DNA from: Pedobacter ureilyticus
Lineage (GTDB): Bacteria > Bacteroidota > Bacteroidia > Sphingobacteriales > Sphingobacteriaceae
Assembly (NCBI RefSeq): GCF_005925345.1
Contig: NZ_SSHJ01000018.1
Coordinates: forward strand, 37,849-101,848
Direction of reading: 5' to 3'
Length of the DNA stretch: 64,000 nucleotides
Shown here in pieces: positions 1 to 7,976 of this stretch. Within the stretch, counting starts at the first letter, position 1. Each line of letters begins with the position of its first letter. Both the position numbers and the translations under genes were made by a program. The notes below the pieces were generated by a model. The model did not search any database and had not been told where the DNA came from. It was given only the letters and a program-made list of their open reading frames with translations.

Positions 1-456
1 TTCAGGTCTTCTATCTTTATTACCTACCCACAAATCAAACGCACCAATTTTCAGAAAGTCAAGCGGGTTTGAAAATAATTTCAATTCTCTTTTAGAAACA
101 TTTATAAATTGTTCTAGTTCAAATGCTGGAGATACCTGTTTTGATCCAAACATTACATTTTCATAAAAATTTGAGCTGTAAAAATCAGACATTTTTTCAA
201 CCTCCTGCAAGTAAGTGTCAACAACCTCTTTAGAGATTACTGCTAAGCAAAATTCAGGAACATGTAACGACCAGCATTGCGCAAAATATCCACATAATAG
301 TTCGTTTATAATTTCAGCAGATGGATTTTGTTGGCCAGTAGTTTTAACAAAATAGGTGCTGTCATCAACTCCATAGGTAAATAATGGTGCACTTCCTTTG
401 GTTGTCGTTTCCCTAAAAATTTTTGATATTTCTATCGTTTTTATTGGCTGGAGCAT
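1..456 (-). CDS. HipA-like kinase family protein, N-terminal part (cut by window edge)
   Basis: This reading frame is open from the ATG at 456 to the window edge, giving 152 residues without a stop. The start reads MLQPIKTIEISKIF. Near the visible end (residues about 141-151) is DLWVGNKDRRP, which resembles the catalytic loop D-x-x-x-x-N-x-D-R-R of the small HipA-like kinases (HipA_2 type) that occur alone or beside defence genes. Full HipA-like proteins of this type are roughly 250-300 residues, so about half is missing. It lies 104 bases downstream of the GIY-YIG gene on the same strand and may be the last gene of that operon. The family call rests on one motif region and the general fold pattern; kinase activity and substrate cannot be judged from this fragment. 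Confidence 0.6.
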   Translation of the reverse strand, partial: MLQPIKTIEISKIFRETTTKGSAPLFTYGVDDSTYFVKTTGQQNPSAEIINELLCGYFAQCWSLHVPEFCLAVISKEVVDTYLQEVEKMSDFYSSNFYENVMFGSKQVSPAFELEQFINVSKRELKLFSNPLDFLKIGAFDLWVGNKDRRPE

Positions 457-560
457 GTCAATGTAGTAGTTCCTTCAATTACAATTATTTAATATGATAG
501 AGTATTTGAAGGAAAATTTCTCTATTAAAGTGAAAAGTAAATAATTCTTTTTAATAATTC

Positions 561-1748
561 TTACTTCAATATAATCTTACTAAGACTACTGTCATATCTG
601 TAATTAATTATAGTTCCGTTTATCAAAAGATTTATCGCTTCATCAATTACGGGTAGAGGAACGACAAACCATTCTCTAGGAACTAATCTACGTTCATCAC
701 TGTCATAGATATCTACATCTAAACAATTCTCTGCAAAAAAACGATGAATCAGTTTTTCAAAAGCTTTAACATTTAAATTATAGCAAGAATAAGTGGCAAT
801 TATTTCTACTTCACTATAAAGGTACGTAGCCTCTTTAGAAGCATTTTTTATTCTCTCCATTACGTTGGTTGTTGAAAAACCAATTTTAAATAAGGTATCT
901 AATTGAGCTATTTCAGTTTTTTTAGATTTTGATTTTAGAACGTAAATCCAACCGCTTTGTAAATCTTCTTCCTCTACCAAGCTAGCACTCTTATATAGTT
1001 GCTGTTGCACATTCTCATCTGTGTCAGTAATTACCTTACCATTCTTTTGTATGACTTTGCCTAATGAGCGATAAAGCATATTGGACATCGTGGCATTTTC
1101 AAAAATCGTTACTGTACGACCATCTAGTCTTTTTCGTCCACCAATTTCTTCTTCAATTAATGTTGCCGATTCAAGGTATAGTAAAAGACCATCCAACAAA
1201 TAAAAATGTTCTACCTGAATGTTTTTGTAAACGTTTTCTGCTGGTACTAACTTGCGTTTGCCGCTCTTTAATTCTTGATGTACTTGCTTAAACATAGCTT
1301 CATACTTTTCAAAATCTTTATCTTTAATTGAAGTTCTTTGAGCCACAAAATCGGCATCTGCTCGTTTATTAAATTTAGGAATATGTTTAAACTCAAAAAT
1401 GGATAAGTCTCCCTCAGGATTTAGCAATCCTAAGTTATCCTCTGCTAAGATATCATCAAACGTCTTTTTTTCCATTTCTACTTCTCCAAGTAGATTGAAA
1501 CGGTCAAAAGGTTTTAATATCTTCTTTTTACTTTCATTACTTCTAAATCCTTTCAATCTAGCAAACAAGCTGTAATCAGACATACTGCCCGTAGATGGCT
1601 CGCTTTTATTTTTTTCATAGAATGAATTAATTTCCTCAAAAGAGTCTATAAGCCTGTCTTCATCAGTTTTAATTTGCGCAGATTTTTCTTTTTGATTAAG
1701 CAACCCAAAATCATCATCGTCAAATATATCGTCAAGTGTCTTAGCCAT
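561..1748 (-). CDS. GIY-YIG family nuclease with duplicated N-terminal motif
   Basis: This protein of 395 residues carries a C-terminal GIY-YIG nuclease domain of the T5orf172/MUG113 type at about residues 265-375. The GIY half is GWIYV (266-270), the YIG half is LFKIG (286-290), and a conserved H-R-F-F follows at about 335-338. GIY-YIG enzymes cut DNA, so this is the likely nuclease of the operon. The first 110 residues are acidic and low in order, with one 16-residue motif present twice: KTLDDIFDDDDFGLLN at 3-18 and KTFDDILAEDNLGLLN at 95-110. The middle (120-260) has no domain I recognise. The start overlaps the end of the helicase gene by 8 bases, so translational coupling is likely. The repeat could be a docking peptide for the helicase or methyltransferase; that is inference. 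Confidence 0.85.
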   Translation of the reverse strand: MAKTLDDIFDDDDFGLLNQKEKSAQIKTDEDRLIDSFEEINSFYEKNKSEPSTGSMSDYSLFARLKGFRSNESKKKILKPFDRFNLLGEVEMEKKTFDDILAEDNLGLLNPEGDLSIFEFKHIPKFNKRADADFVAQRTSIKDKDFEKYEAMFKQVHQELKSGKRKLVPAENVYKNIQVEHFYLLDGLLLYLESATLIEEEIGGRKRLDGRTVTIFENATMSNMLYRSLGKVIQKNGKVITDTDENVQQQLYKSASLVEEEDLQSGWIYVLKSKSKKTEIAQLDTLFKIGFSTTNVMERIKNASKEATYLYSEVEIIATYSCYNLNVKAFEKLIHRFFAENCLDVDIYDSDERRLVPREWFVVPLPVIDEAINLLINGTIINYRYDSSLSKIILK

Positions 1749-3744
1749 TCTGTTCTCGCTTTCTTTTTGCCTCTCTTAAAAATACCAAAGCTTGTGCCAT
1801 TCGTTGTTCTTTTTGATCAAATGATTGAATATTTGGTTGCTCTCCAGTTTTAGCAACCCATTCTTTGATTTTATCCCACAACAGAATAGCTTCTTCCTGC
1901 GTCATTTCTATTTTGGAAACATTTATTGTATCTTGAATAGCTTTAAGAACCGATGTAGTTACCGATTTTGATAATATCTCAAATGCCTTTTGAAAAGGGT
2001 TTATTGTATCAATTAGGTCAATATGAATATCATCAATATCAACAAAGCTGCCAGCCATTCTAATAAACTTTTTACTTCCCTGCTCCTCAATTGTACTATT
2101 TTTAATAACCGAATCGACAACGACATATTGCCTTACTGCCTCTATATCTTCTGCACTTAAATCAGGGTATATTTCTCTGATTATTTTAGGGATAATAATT
2201 GTATTAATCACTTCTGGCTCTATATTACCAGGCATTGCCTTGAGCATCGTATCATCTTGTAATATTCTTGCCTTTAAATCATTTAAATCACTATCAATAA
2301 TATCTTTTGCCCTTTGTGATGTTGGTAATTTAAAACCCCTAACTTTAATAGTCTTTCCGTCATCGTCGTTTTCTTGTTCGTAATTATCGTCATCATACTT
2401 TGGCCTAAAATTAAAGTTTGGTGCTAATACTTGCTCCATTAACAATGATGCAGTAATTGCCTTTAACATATTGTTTACAGCTAGCTTTACATCGTCATCT
2501 ACAGCATCGGGTTTTGCAATTAGATTTGTAAACTGTGCATGTGTTTTATTACTACTATCTCTAGTTGCTCTACCAATTATCTGAATGATTTCCGTTAAAG
2601 AGCCACGATAACCAATAGTCAAAGCATGTTGACAGAAAGGCCAATCAAAGCCTTCTTTCGCCATCCCTAAAGCTATAATTATGTCAATATCATCAGCACT
2701 GCTAACTCCCCTTAAATAAGCTACAGCTTTATCACGTTCTTTTTGATTATCATTAACCAAGTCAGCAATTTTCAAAATACGTCCACTTCGTTTACTTTTT
2801 ACGTAAAGTATTCCCGTTTCATCATCTTGATATTCTAATTCTCCAATACAATCAATTACATGGCTAACCTCTTCAAGCTTTTCTTTTGAAGATTCTGCAG
2901 AATTTACACTTGGTATATGGATAATTGTTTTTAGATTTTCATCTAGTATTTCTTCAAGTGCAGATAGTCCACTATCATCTTGTTTTTTATAATACCTACC
3001 TTGATAAAAATGATAGCCAATACCTAGCGATTTTAAATGTTCATAACCATTTAGTTGCTCATAGTAATTATAGGTAACTTTAGTAAATTTTGCTTCGTCC
3101 TCTGGCACAAGAACAGGAATGTTATCTCCCCTAAAATATGAACCAGTCATAGCAATGATATGAGCAGTAGATTTTTCCATTACCTTGCGTAATACATCTC
3201 CTAAGCGATTTTGACCCTCAGCAGAAACATGATGAAATTCATCTATTGCTAAAAGACAGTCATTAAGGGATGTATCAGTCATTCCCTCGAAAGCGAAACG
3301 GAGTGTAGCATGTGTGCAAATAAGTATCTTCTCATCACTTTCTAAAAAGGATAGAAAGGCTTTTACTTTACTGCCATCATTACCAACAGTACATAGATTG
3401 TATTTTGGATTTAGTTCCCAATCAGCAAAAAAACCAAACTTAGTTAATTGAGTAGGACTAAATGAACTTCCTATTGAACGTTCTGGCACAGCTACAACAA
3501 CTTTCCTTATACCTTGATTTTTTAATTTATCCAAAGCAAGAAACATTAAGGCTCTTGACTTACCTGATGCTGGAGGTGCCTTTAATAAAATGTATTTGGC
3601 GGTTCTAGCTTCAAAAGCCTTGGCTTGCATTTCTCGCATGCCTAAGCTATTTATTTGCTTGCTTTCACCAGTTTGCGCATAATTAACCTGCACCAAGTTA
3701 ATTGGTTTAAAATATGCTATTTCTTCTGTTTTCTGTTCGCTCAC
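1741..3744 (-). CDS. DEAD/DEAH-box superfamily 2 helicase
   Basis: This is a superfamily 2 helicase of 667 residues with all the main motifs visible: Walker A APPASGKS (56-63), Walker B LLAIDEFHH (164-172), motif III AMTGSY (198-203), and motif VI QIIGRATR (388-395). The sequence GFDWPF before motif VI is typical of the restriction-helicase group (UvrB/Res type). Residues after 450 form an unassigned alpha-helical tail. It sits between a DNA methyltransferase and a GIY-YIG nuclease, overlapping them by 4 and 8 bases, so it is probably the translocating motor of a restriction-type complex. No nuclease motif is evident in this chain. The exact system name is not clear from sequence. Confidence 0.9.
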   Translation of the reverse strand: MSEQKTEEIAYFKPINLVQVNYAQTGESKQINSLGMREMQAKAFEARTAKYILLKAPPASGKSRALMFLALDKLKNQGIRKVVVAVPERSIGSSFSPTQLTKFGFFADWELNPKYNLCTVGNDGSKVKAFLSFLESDEKILICTHATLRFAFEGMTDTSLNDCLLAIDEFHHVSAEGQNRLGDVLRKVMEKSTAHIIAMTGSYFRGDNIPVLVPEDEAKFTKVTYNYYEQLNGYEHLKSLGIGYHFYQGRYYKKQDDSGLSALEEILDENLKTIIHIPSVNSAESSKEKLEEVSHVIDCIGELEYQDDETGILYVKSKRSGRILKIADLVNDNQKERDKAVAYLRGVSSADDIDIIIALGMAKEGFDWPFCQHALTIGYRGSLTEIIQIIGRATRDSSNKTHAQFTNLIAKPDAVDDDVKLAVNNMLKAITASLLMEQVLAPNFNFRPKYDDDNYEQENDDDGKTIKVRGFKLPTSQRAKDIIDSDLNDLKARILQDDTMLKAMPGNIEPEVINTIIIPKIIREIYPDLSAEDIEAVRQYVVVDSVIKNSTIEEQGSKKFIRMAGSFVDIDDIHIDLIDTINPFQKAFEILSKSVTTSVLKAIQDTINVSKIEMTQEEAILLWDKIKEWVAKTGEQPNIQSFDQKEQRMAQALVFLREAKRKREQNG

Positions 3745-6455
3745 TTGCTTTTTAATTTTTTAACAGTTTTGATTTTTGCAAATAATGTATCTTTTTTGGC
3801 CATTTCTTCATAAAGTTTGAATAAATGCGCTAGTCGCTCAGCATCAGTTGTAAATGGAGCTAACCGATAAATCCTTTCAATAGCTTCATCTAAAGCTTTA
3901 TGTGCCAATTTTAAAGTACTGGGCATAGTATCGGGGTTATACATCCAAGCCATAGTTTTTTCAGGATATTTTGCTCGTTCATCTAAAATATCAAAAACAT
4001 ATTGATTGATATTTTCTTTTTGTTTAACGTTTATTTCTGGAAATGGAAATGTGTTGTAAACAAGTTTAGCAGAGTATCTGTAATCCGTCTTTAGTTTACC
4101 ACCAATGTTGTCAACCCATATCATATGCATTTTAGAATGAATAATCCCAAAAAGCCAAGGTTGCGCACCATATATTGCCATTGCAGAATTAGAAATTACT
4201 GTTTCAGAATTTAAAAAGCCTATAGGTATATAAGTTCTTCTTTCTGATGAGGTTGCTGGAACTATTATAGAATCAGTTTCTTGATGCCTATTTTCTCCAA
4301 AAGCAAAGGGTATTTTAGCTAGTTTGACCGTTGCCATTCTGTTACTTTCTCCTCGCAATTTCCTGACTTGGTTTATTCTTTCTCTTATTGGAGATATGTT
4401 TTGTGCAAGTGGAAGTGTATCCTCATTTATCCAAATACAGTATTTTTCTATTCCTTGTAGAAATTCAGCACCTCCAGCAAATTTCTTTATCAATTTTAAA
4501 GAATTGGGATAAACTGTAGTTAAGTAAGATTTTTCATCCCTATTTAATAATAAAGAACCTCCATCGTTTGGCATGCTACCAAAGTTCATTTCGGGGAATT
4601 TGCTTAAAGGCTTCGTTCTGGGCAACACATAAATGTTAGGAACGTCAATAAGGTATGCATTTATGTTCTTTACTTCCTTTTTGATGTTATCAGTATAAAG
4701 AAATTTAGGTTGAGTGCTTAAATTCCTAGCTCCAATTATAATAACTGTAACGCCAGCATTTCCAATTGCATTATTAGTCCATTTAAATGAGTGATATGCA
4801 AATTCCAACTCGATATTATCCTTTAACAATGTTGGCCATAAATTAGAAACCTGCTCGCCTTGGCAGATTGAGTTTGTAGTTACAAAAGCAAACTTGGCAT
4901 TTAAATTTTCAATATATTTTTTTGCCTTAAAAAACCATATTGCAATATAATCTAGATTATTTGCTCCCTTAATAGAATTTAAAGTAAATGCTATATCACC
5001 TTTTTGCTCTTCATTTTGTTTCCGAGCACCATAGTAAGGAGGGTTACCCAAGATGTATACCTCATCATCTTTTTTAACGGGGCAAACTATTTTCCAGTCT
5101 ATTCTAGTTGCATTTCCACATATAATATTTCCAGCTTGCTTCAGAGGGAGTATTGGTTTACTTTGCCCATATCCCTCTAAACGCTCATCAAATACCCTAT
5201 TCATTTGATGTTCGGCTAACCATAGAGAAAGTATGGCCATTTCATGTGCAAAATCTTTGATTTCTATACCGTAAAATTGGGATAGTTTGATAATTGTAAA
5301 TTGCAGAGGAATTGTAAAGCCTTGTTTGGTGGTTAGATCAATTATTCTTTTAATTATCTCAATTTCTAAAAGCCTAATTTCTTTATAGGTTATAATCAAA
5401 AAATTCCCGCTTCCACATGCAGGATCAAAGAACTTGATTTGCCCCAATCTAGCAATCAATTTGTTAAGTCCAGTTATACTATCATATTGTTTTTCATATT
5501 CTGAATTTAACTCATCTAGAAACAAGGGTTCTATTAATTTTTTAATATTAGGTACAGATGTATAGTGCATCCCTAAGTCGCTACGCTCTTCGGGGTCTGC
5601 TACTGCCTGTATCATTGAGCCAAAAATATCTGGATTAATTTCACTCCAATCTAAATCTCCACAGCTTAAAAGCAAAGTTCTAGCTTTTGAGGAAAATTTT
5701 GGCGATGTTACGTTATTTCTAAATAAACCACCGTTCACATAAGGAAACTGATTTTGTAGATAATCTGGAAAAGAACCCTTTTCAGTATTTAGACGTTGAA
5801 AAAATGAATTTAAAAATTCATCAACATCCCTGCCATCAACATTTGTATGTTGTGATAAAGTCTCTGTAAAAATGCTTGATTTCTCAAATATACCAGTGTC
5901 CTCTGCAAAAAAACAGAATAGTAATCTTGATAGAAAAATATTTAACTTATGGCTGTCTTCTTTGAAGTCAGGATTGTCTTGAACTAGGATGTCATAAAGC
6001 TGTGCCATCTTGTAAGCGGCATCCCTATCAGCTTTGTTGTCATTAGAGGATTTATAAACCTCTGCACCAGTTAAAGGTAGAAAAAAATCAAAATATTTTG
6101 GTAGTTCCTTGAGTGGGAAATCTCTATTTAATTTTGTTTTTAAATCTTTTGCTACTAATGTTTTATAATCAGTTACAATAACAAATCTTGGATTTTGTTT
6201 AAGTAATTTTTCGTCTGTTGCAAACTCATCAACTTTTAAATGTAAATCCGTTTCAGCATAGGTGAAAAACAATTTGTTTTTATACAAAACTTCGCCAGTA
6301 ATTTTAGATAAATTGAAGTCTCCCTTTTTTAATCTGTTGACCGATGTTTTTGAAATTCCATAGGCTAAGAGCAATTCATAAATAAACTCTTCATTATTTA
6401 TGTTTGCTATCAGTTTTTCGAGGTTAGCTTCAATTTCTTTAGAGGTCATAACCAA
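3741..6455 (-). CDS. MmeI-like class I SAM-dependent DNA methyltransferase
   Basis: This protein of 904 residues is a DNA adenine-type methyltransferase. Motif I is FFDPACGSGNF (342-352) and motif IV is NPPYYG (471-476), the N6-adenine or N4-cytosine class. The stretch LSRLLFCFFAEDTGIF (175-190) and DLGMHYTS (293-300) match the helical spacer and core of MmeI-like proteins. The region after about 580 is likely the target recognition domain and C-terminal helices. In MmeI itself the N-terminus is a nuclease; here the first 130 residues show no clear D-(x)n-E-x-K motif, so cutting may have passed to the partner GIY-YIG protein. It is the first gene of a three-gene run and overlaps the helicase by 4 bases. 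MVM gives two possible starts two codons apart. Confidence 0.9.
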   Translation of the reverse strand: MVMTSKEIEANLEKLIANINNEEFIYELLLAYGISKTSVNRLKKGDFNLSKITGEVLYKNKLFFTYAETDLHLKVDEFATDEKLLKQNPRFVIVTDYKTLVAKDLKTKLNRDFPLKELPKYFDFFLPLTGAEVYKSSNDNKADRDAAYKMAQLYDILVQDNPDFKEDSHKLNIFLSRLLFCFFAEDTGIFEKSSIFTETLSQHTNVDGRDVDEFLNSFFQRLNTEKGSFPDYLQNQFPYVNGGLFRNNVTSPKFSSKARTLLLSCGDLDWSEINPDIFGSMIQAVADPEERSDLGMHYTSVPNIKKLIEPLFLDELNSEYEKQYDSITGLNKLIARLGQIKFFDPACGSGNFLIITYKEIRLLEIEIIKRIIDLTTKQGFTIPLQFTIIKLSQFYGIEIKDFAHEMAILSLWLAEHQMNRVFDERLEGYGQSKPILPLKQAGNIICGNATRIDWKIVCPVKKDDEVYILGNPPYYGARKQNEEQKGDIAFTLNSIKGANNLDYIAIWFFKAKKYIENLNAKFAFVTTNSICQGEQVSNLWPTLLKDNIELEFAYHSFKWTNNAIGNAGVTVIIIGARNLSTQPKFLYTDNIKKEVKNINAYLIDVPNIYVLPRTKPLSKFPEMNFGSMPNDGGSLLLNRDEKSYLTTVYPNSLKLIKKFAGGAEFLQGIEKYCIWINEDTLPLAQNISPIRERINQVRKLRGESNRMATVKLAKIPFAFGENRHQETDSIIVPATSSERRTYIPIGFLNSETVISNSAMAIYGAQPWLFGIIHSKMHMIWVDNIGGKLKTDYRYSAKLVYNTFPFPEINVKQKENINQYVFDILDERAKYPEKTMAWMYNPDTMPSTLKLAHKALDEAIERIYRLAPFTTDAERLAHLFKLYEEMAKKDTLFAKIKTVKKLKSK

Positions 6456-6567
6456 AAGTAGCTATTTTCGGTCATTGGAAGCTTAGCTTTTAACAGAAAT
6501 TCTTGTGCAATTTGAAAATCATAATTCATTATATTTGAAATAGACTGATTAAATAAGTCTGGCCCTT

Positions 6568-7662
6568 ATGAACCTTAGAAATTTTTTATCTGATGAATAT
6601 TTCCTTCTACCAAAGTCACAGCCACCAAAGGAAGATTTTAAGCTTTTTATAGTTAGGCAGTATGATATCTTTTTGGAAAAATTGGAAGCACTTAGGCCTT
6701 TTTTTTTGTTTTCTGACTATACTGATTTCGACATTTCCACCATTATTGAAAGACAAACTATTTTAGTTTCAAAGCTCAAAAATGCTATCGAATATATATA
6801 TGATGGGAAACCAAATAAAGCATTTCAAGAAGTTGAAAGCGGCTTAAATAGTAATATCAAAGATTTTTCAGAGGTACTTAACGTGAAGGAATTTCCTATC
6901 GACACAAATTTCTACAGGATGCGTTACCATAGGGAAAATTATCCTTTAGATAATGAAAATTTTTTCCATATTCCATACCAATTACGTGGAATGGTAAGTA
7001 CTCAGCGTTTTAGTATTCCTGGATTTCCATCTTTATATTTAGGTAATTCAGTGTACGTTTGTTGGGAAGAGCTAAAAAGACCAAATATAAACAACTTTCA
7101 GGTTGCGAGATTAAAATCTTTATCAGAGCTAAGTGTTATTGACCTTTCACCTCCAGATGAGAGCGCTTCTTCACGAGACCTTTATAGATATCTTATGACT
7201 TGGCCTCTTGTAGTTTCATGTTCAGTAAAGGTGAGAAATCATGAAGATAGCTTTAAAGCAGAGTATATCATACCGCAGCTCCTTCTTCAGTGGGTAAGGG
7301 AAACTCAGCAGGTTGATGGCATAGCTTATCAAACAACAAATATTGATTATAGCTCTACACTTTCAAAAGGTAAATTCACAAATTTTGTTCTTCCTGTTAG
7401 AGAAAACAAAATTCGTGGGTATTGTGGGGTATTGAGAAATAAATTTGGGATAACTAGTCCAGTTTCTGTTCAACTAAATCAGCTTGCTGACGGTTCAGGT
7501 AGTTACACATATCTTCAAACAGAGTTAGAAAACTTGAATCCAAATATTGAAAGAATTGAATTTATTAAAGGTTCTAGGGGTATATATGGTATGTCTATAT
7601 TGGGCTCTTTGGAGAGGAAGTTGAACAATATGGAAACGTTACGTATTCCAATTCGTGATTAA
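6568..7662 (+). CDS. RES-domain protein (possible NAD-degrading toxin-like effector)
   Basis: Residues about 112-290 form a RES domain, the fold of NAD-degrading toxins such as MbcT and ParT. Visible marks are FYRMR (115-119), QRFSIPG (146-152), LYLGNS (156-161) and W-E-E (166-168), covering the conserved Arg, Ser, Tyr and Glu positions. The protein is 364 residues, about twice the length of toxin-antitoxin RES proteins, with an extra N-terminal helical region of about 110 residues. No Xre/MbcA-type antitoxin gene is adjacent. It is transcribed away from the methyltransferase operon, with starts 112 bases apart, which suits a shared regulatory region. A role as a suicide effector of the island is inference. 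Confidence 0.75.
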   Translation: MNLRNFLSDEYFLLPKSQPPKEDFKLFIVRQYDIFLEKLEALRPFFLFSDYTDFDISTIIERQTILVSKLKNAIEYIYDGKPNKAFQEVESGLNSNIKDFSEVLNVKEFPIDTNFYRMRYHRENYPLDNENFFHIPYQLRGMVSTQRFSIPGFPSLYLGNSVYVCWEELKRPNINNFQVARLKSLSELSVIDLSPPDESASSRDLYRYLMTWPLVVSCSVKVRNHEDSFKAEYIIPQLLLQWVRETQQVDGIAYQTTNIDYSSTLSKGKFTNFVLPVRENKIRGYCGVLRNKFGITSPVSVQLNQLADGSGSYTYLQTELENLNPNIERIEFIKGSRGIYGMSILGSLERKLNNMETLRIPIRD

Positions 7663-7976
7663 AATGATAGAGATTATTAATAGGAAGCAACTTGAATCAC
7701 ATATTAACTTTACCAATTTTATCCTCATAATAATCAATAACTACCAATTAGCAATTAATCGCCCAGCACTAGTTTAGCTTCAGTTAAAGTATCATTTATG
7801 GAGGCAGATTTCAATTTCACAATTGAAGTTGAAATTTATGTAAAACGTCACACTACAAAGGGAAAGTATATTATTAAAAGACCAACATAAATAATACTAA
7901 ACAATTTTTTAAAAAGAGAAAAATGAATTTATTCAGTATTTTAAATAAAGTAAAAATTAGAGCCGAATGTTCATCT
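7663..7976. other. AT-rich intergenic stretch between convergent genes
   Basis: These 314 bases lie between the ends of the RES gene and the NACHT gene. I see no convincing gene. A 30-codon frame from 7798 to 7890 on the plus strand exists but has no family resemblance. There is no strong hairpin. Confidence 0.5.

Noticed and set aside
7798..7890. 30-codon frame MEADFNFTIEVEIYVK in the gap after the RES gene
   Set aside because: It is too short, has no recognisable motif and no convincing ribosome-binding site; there is only weak coding character.
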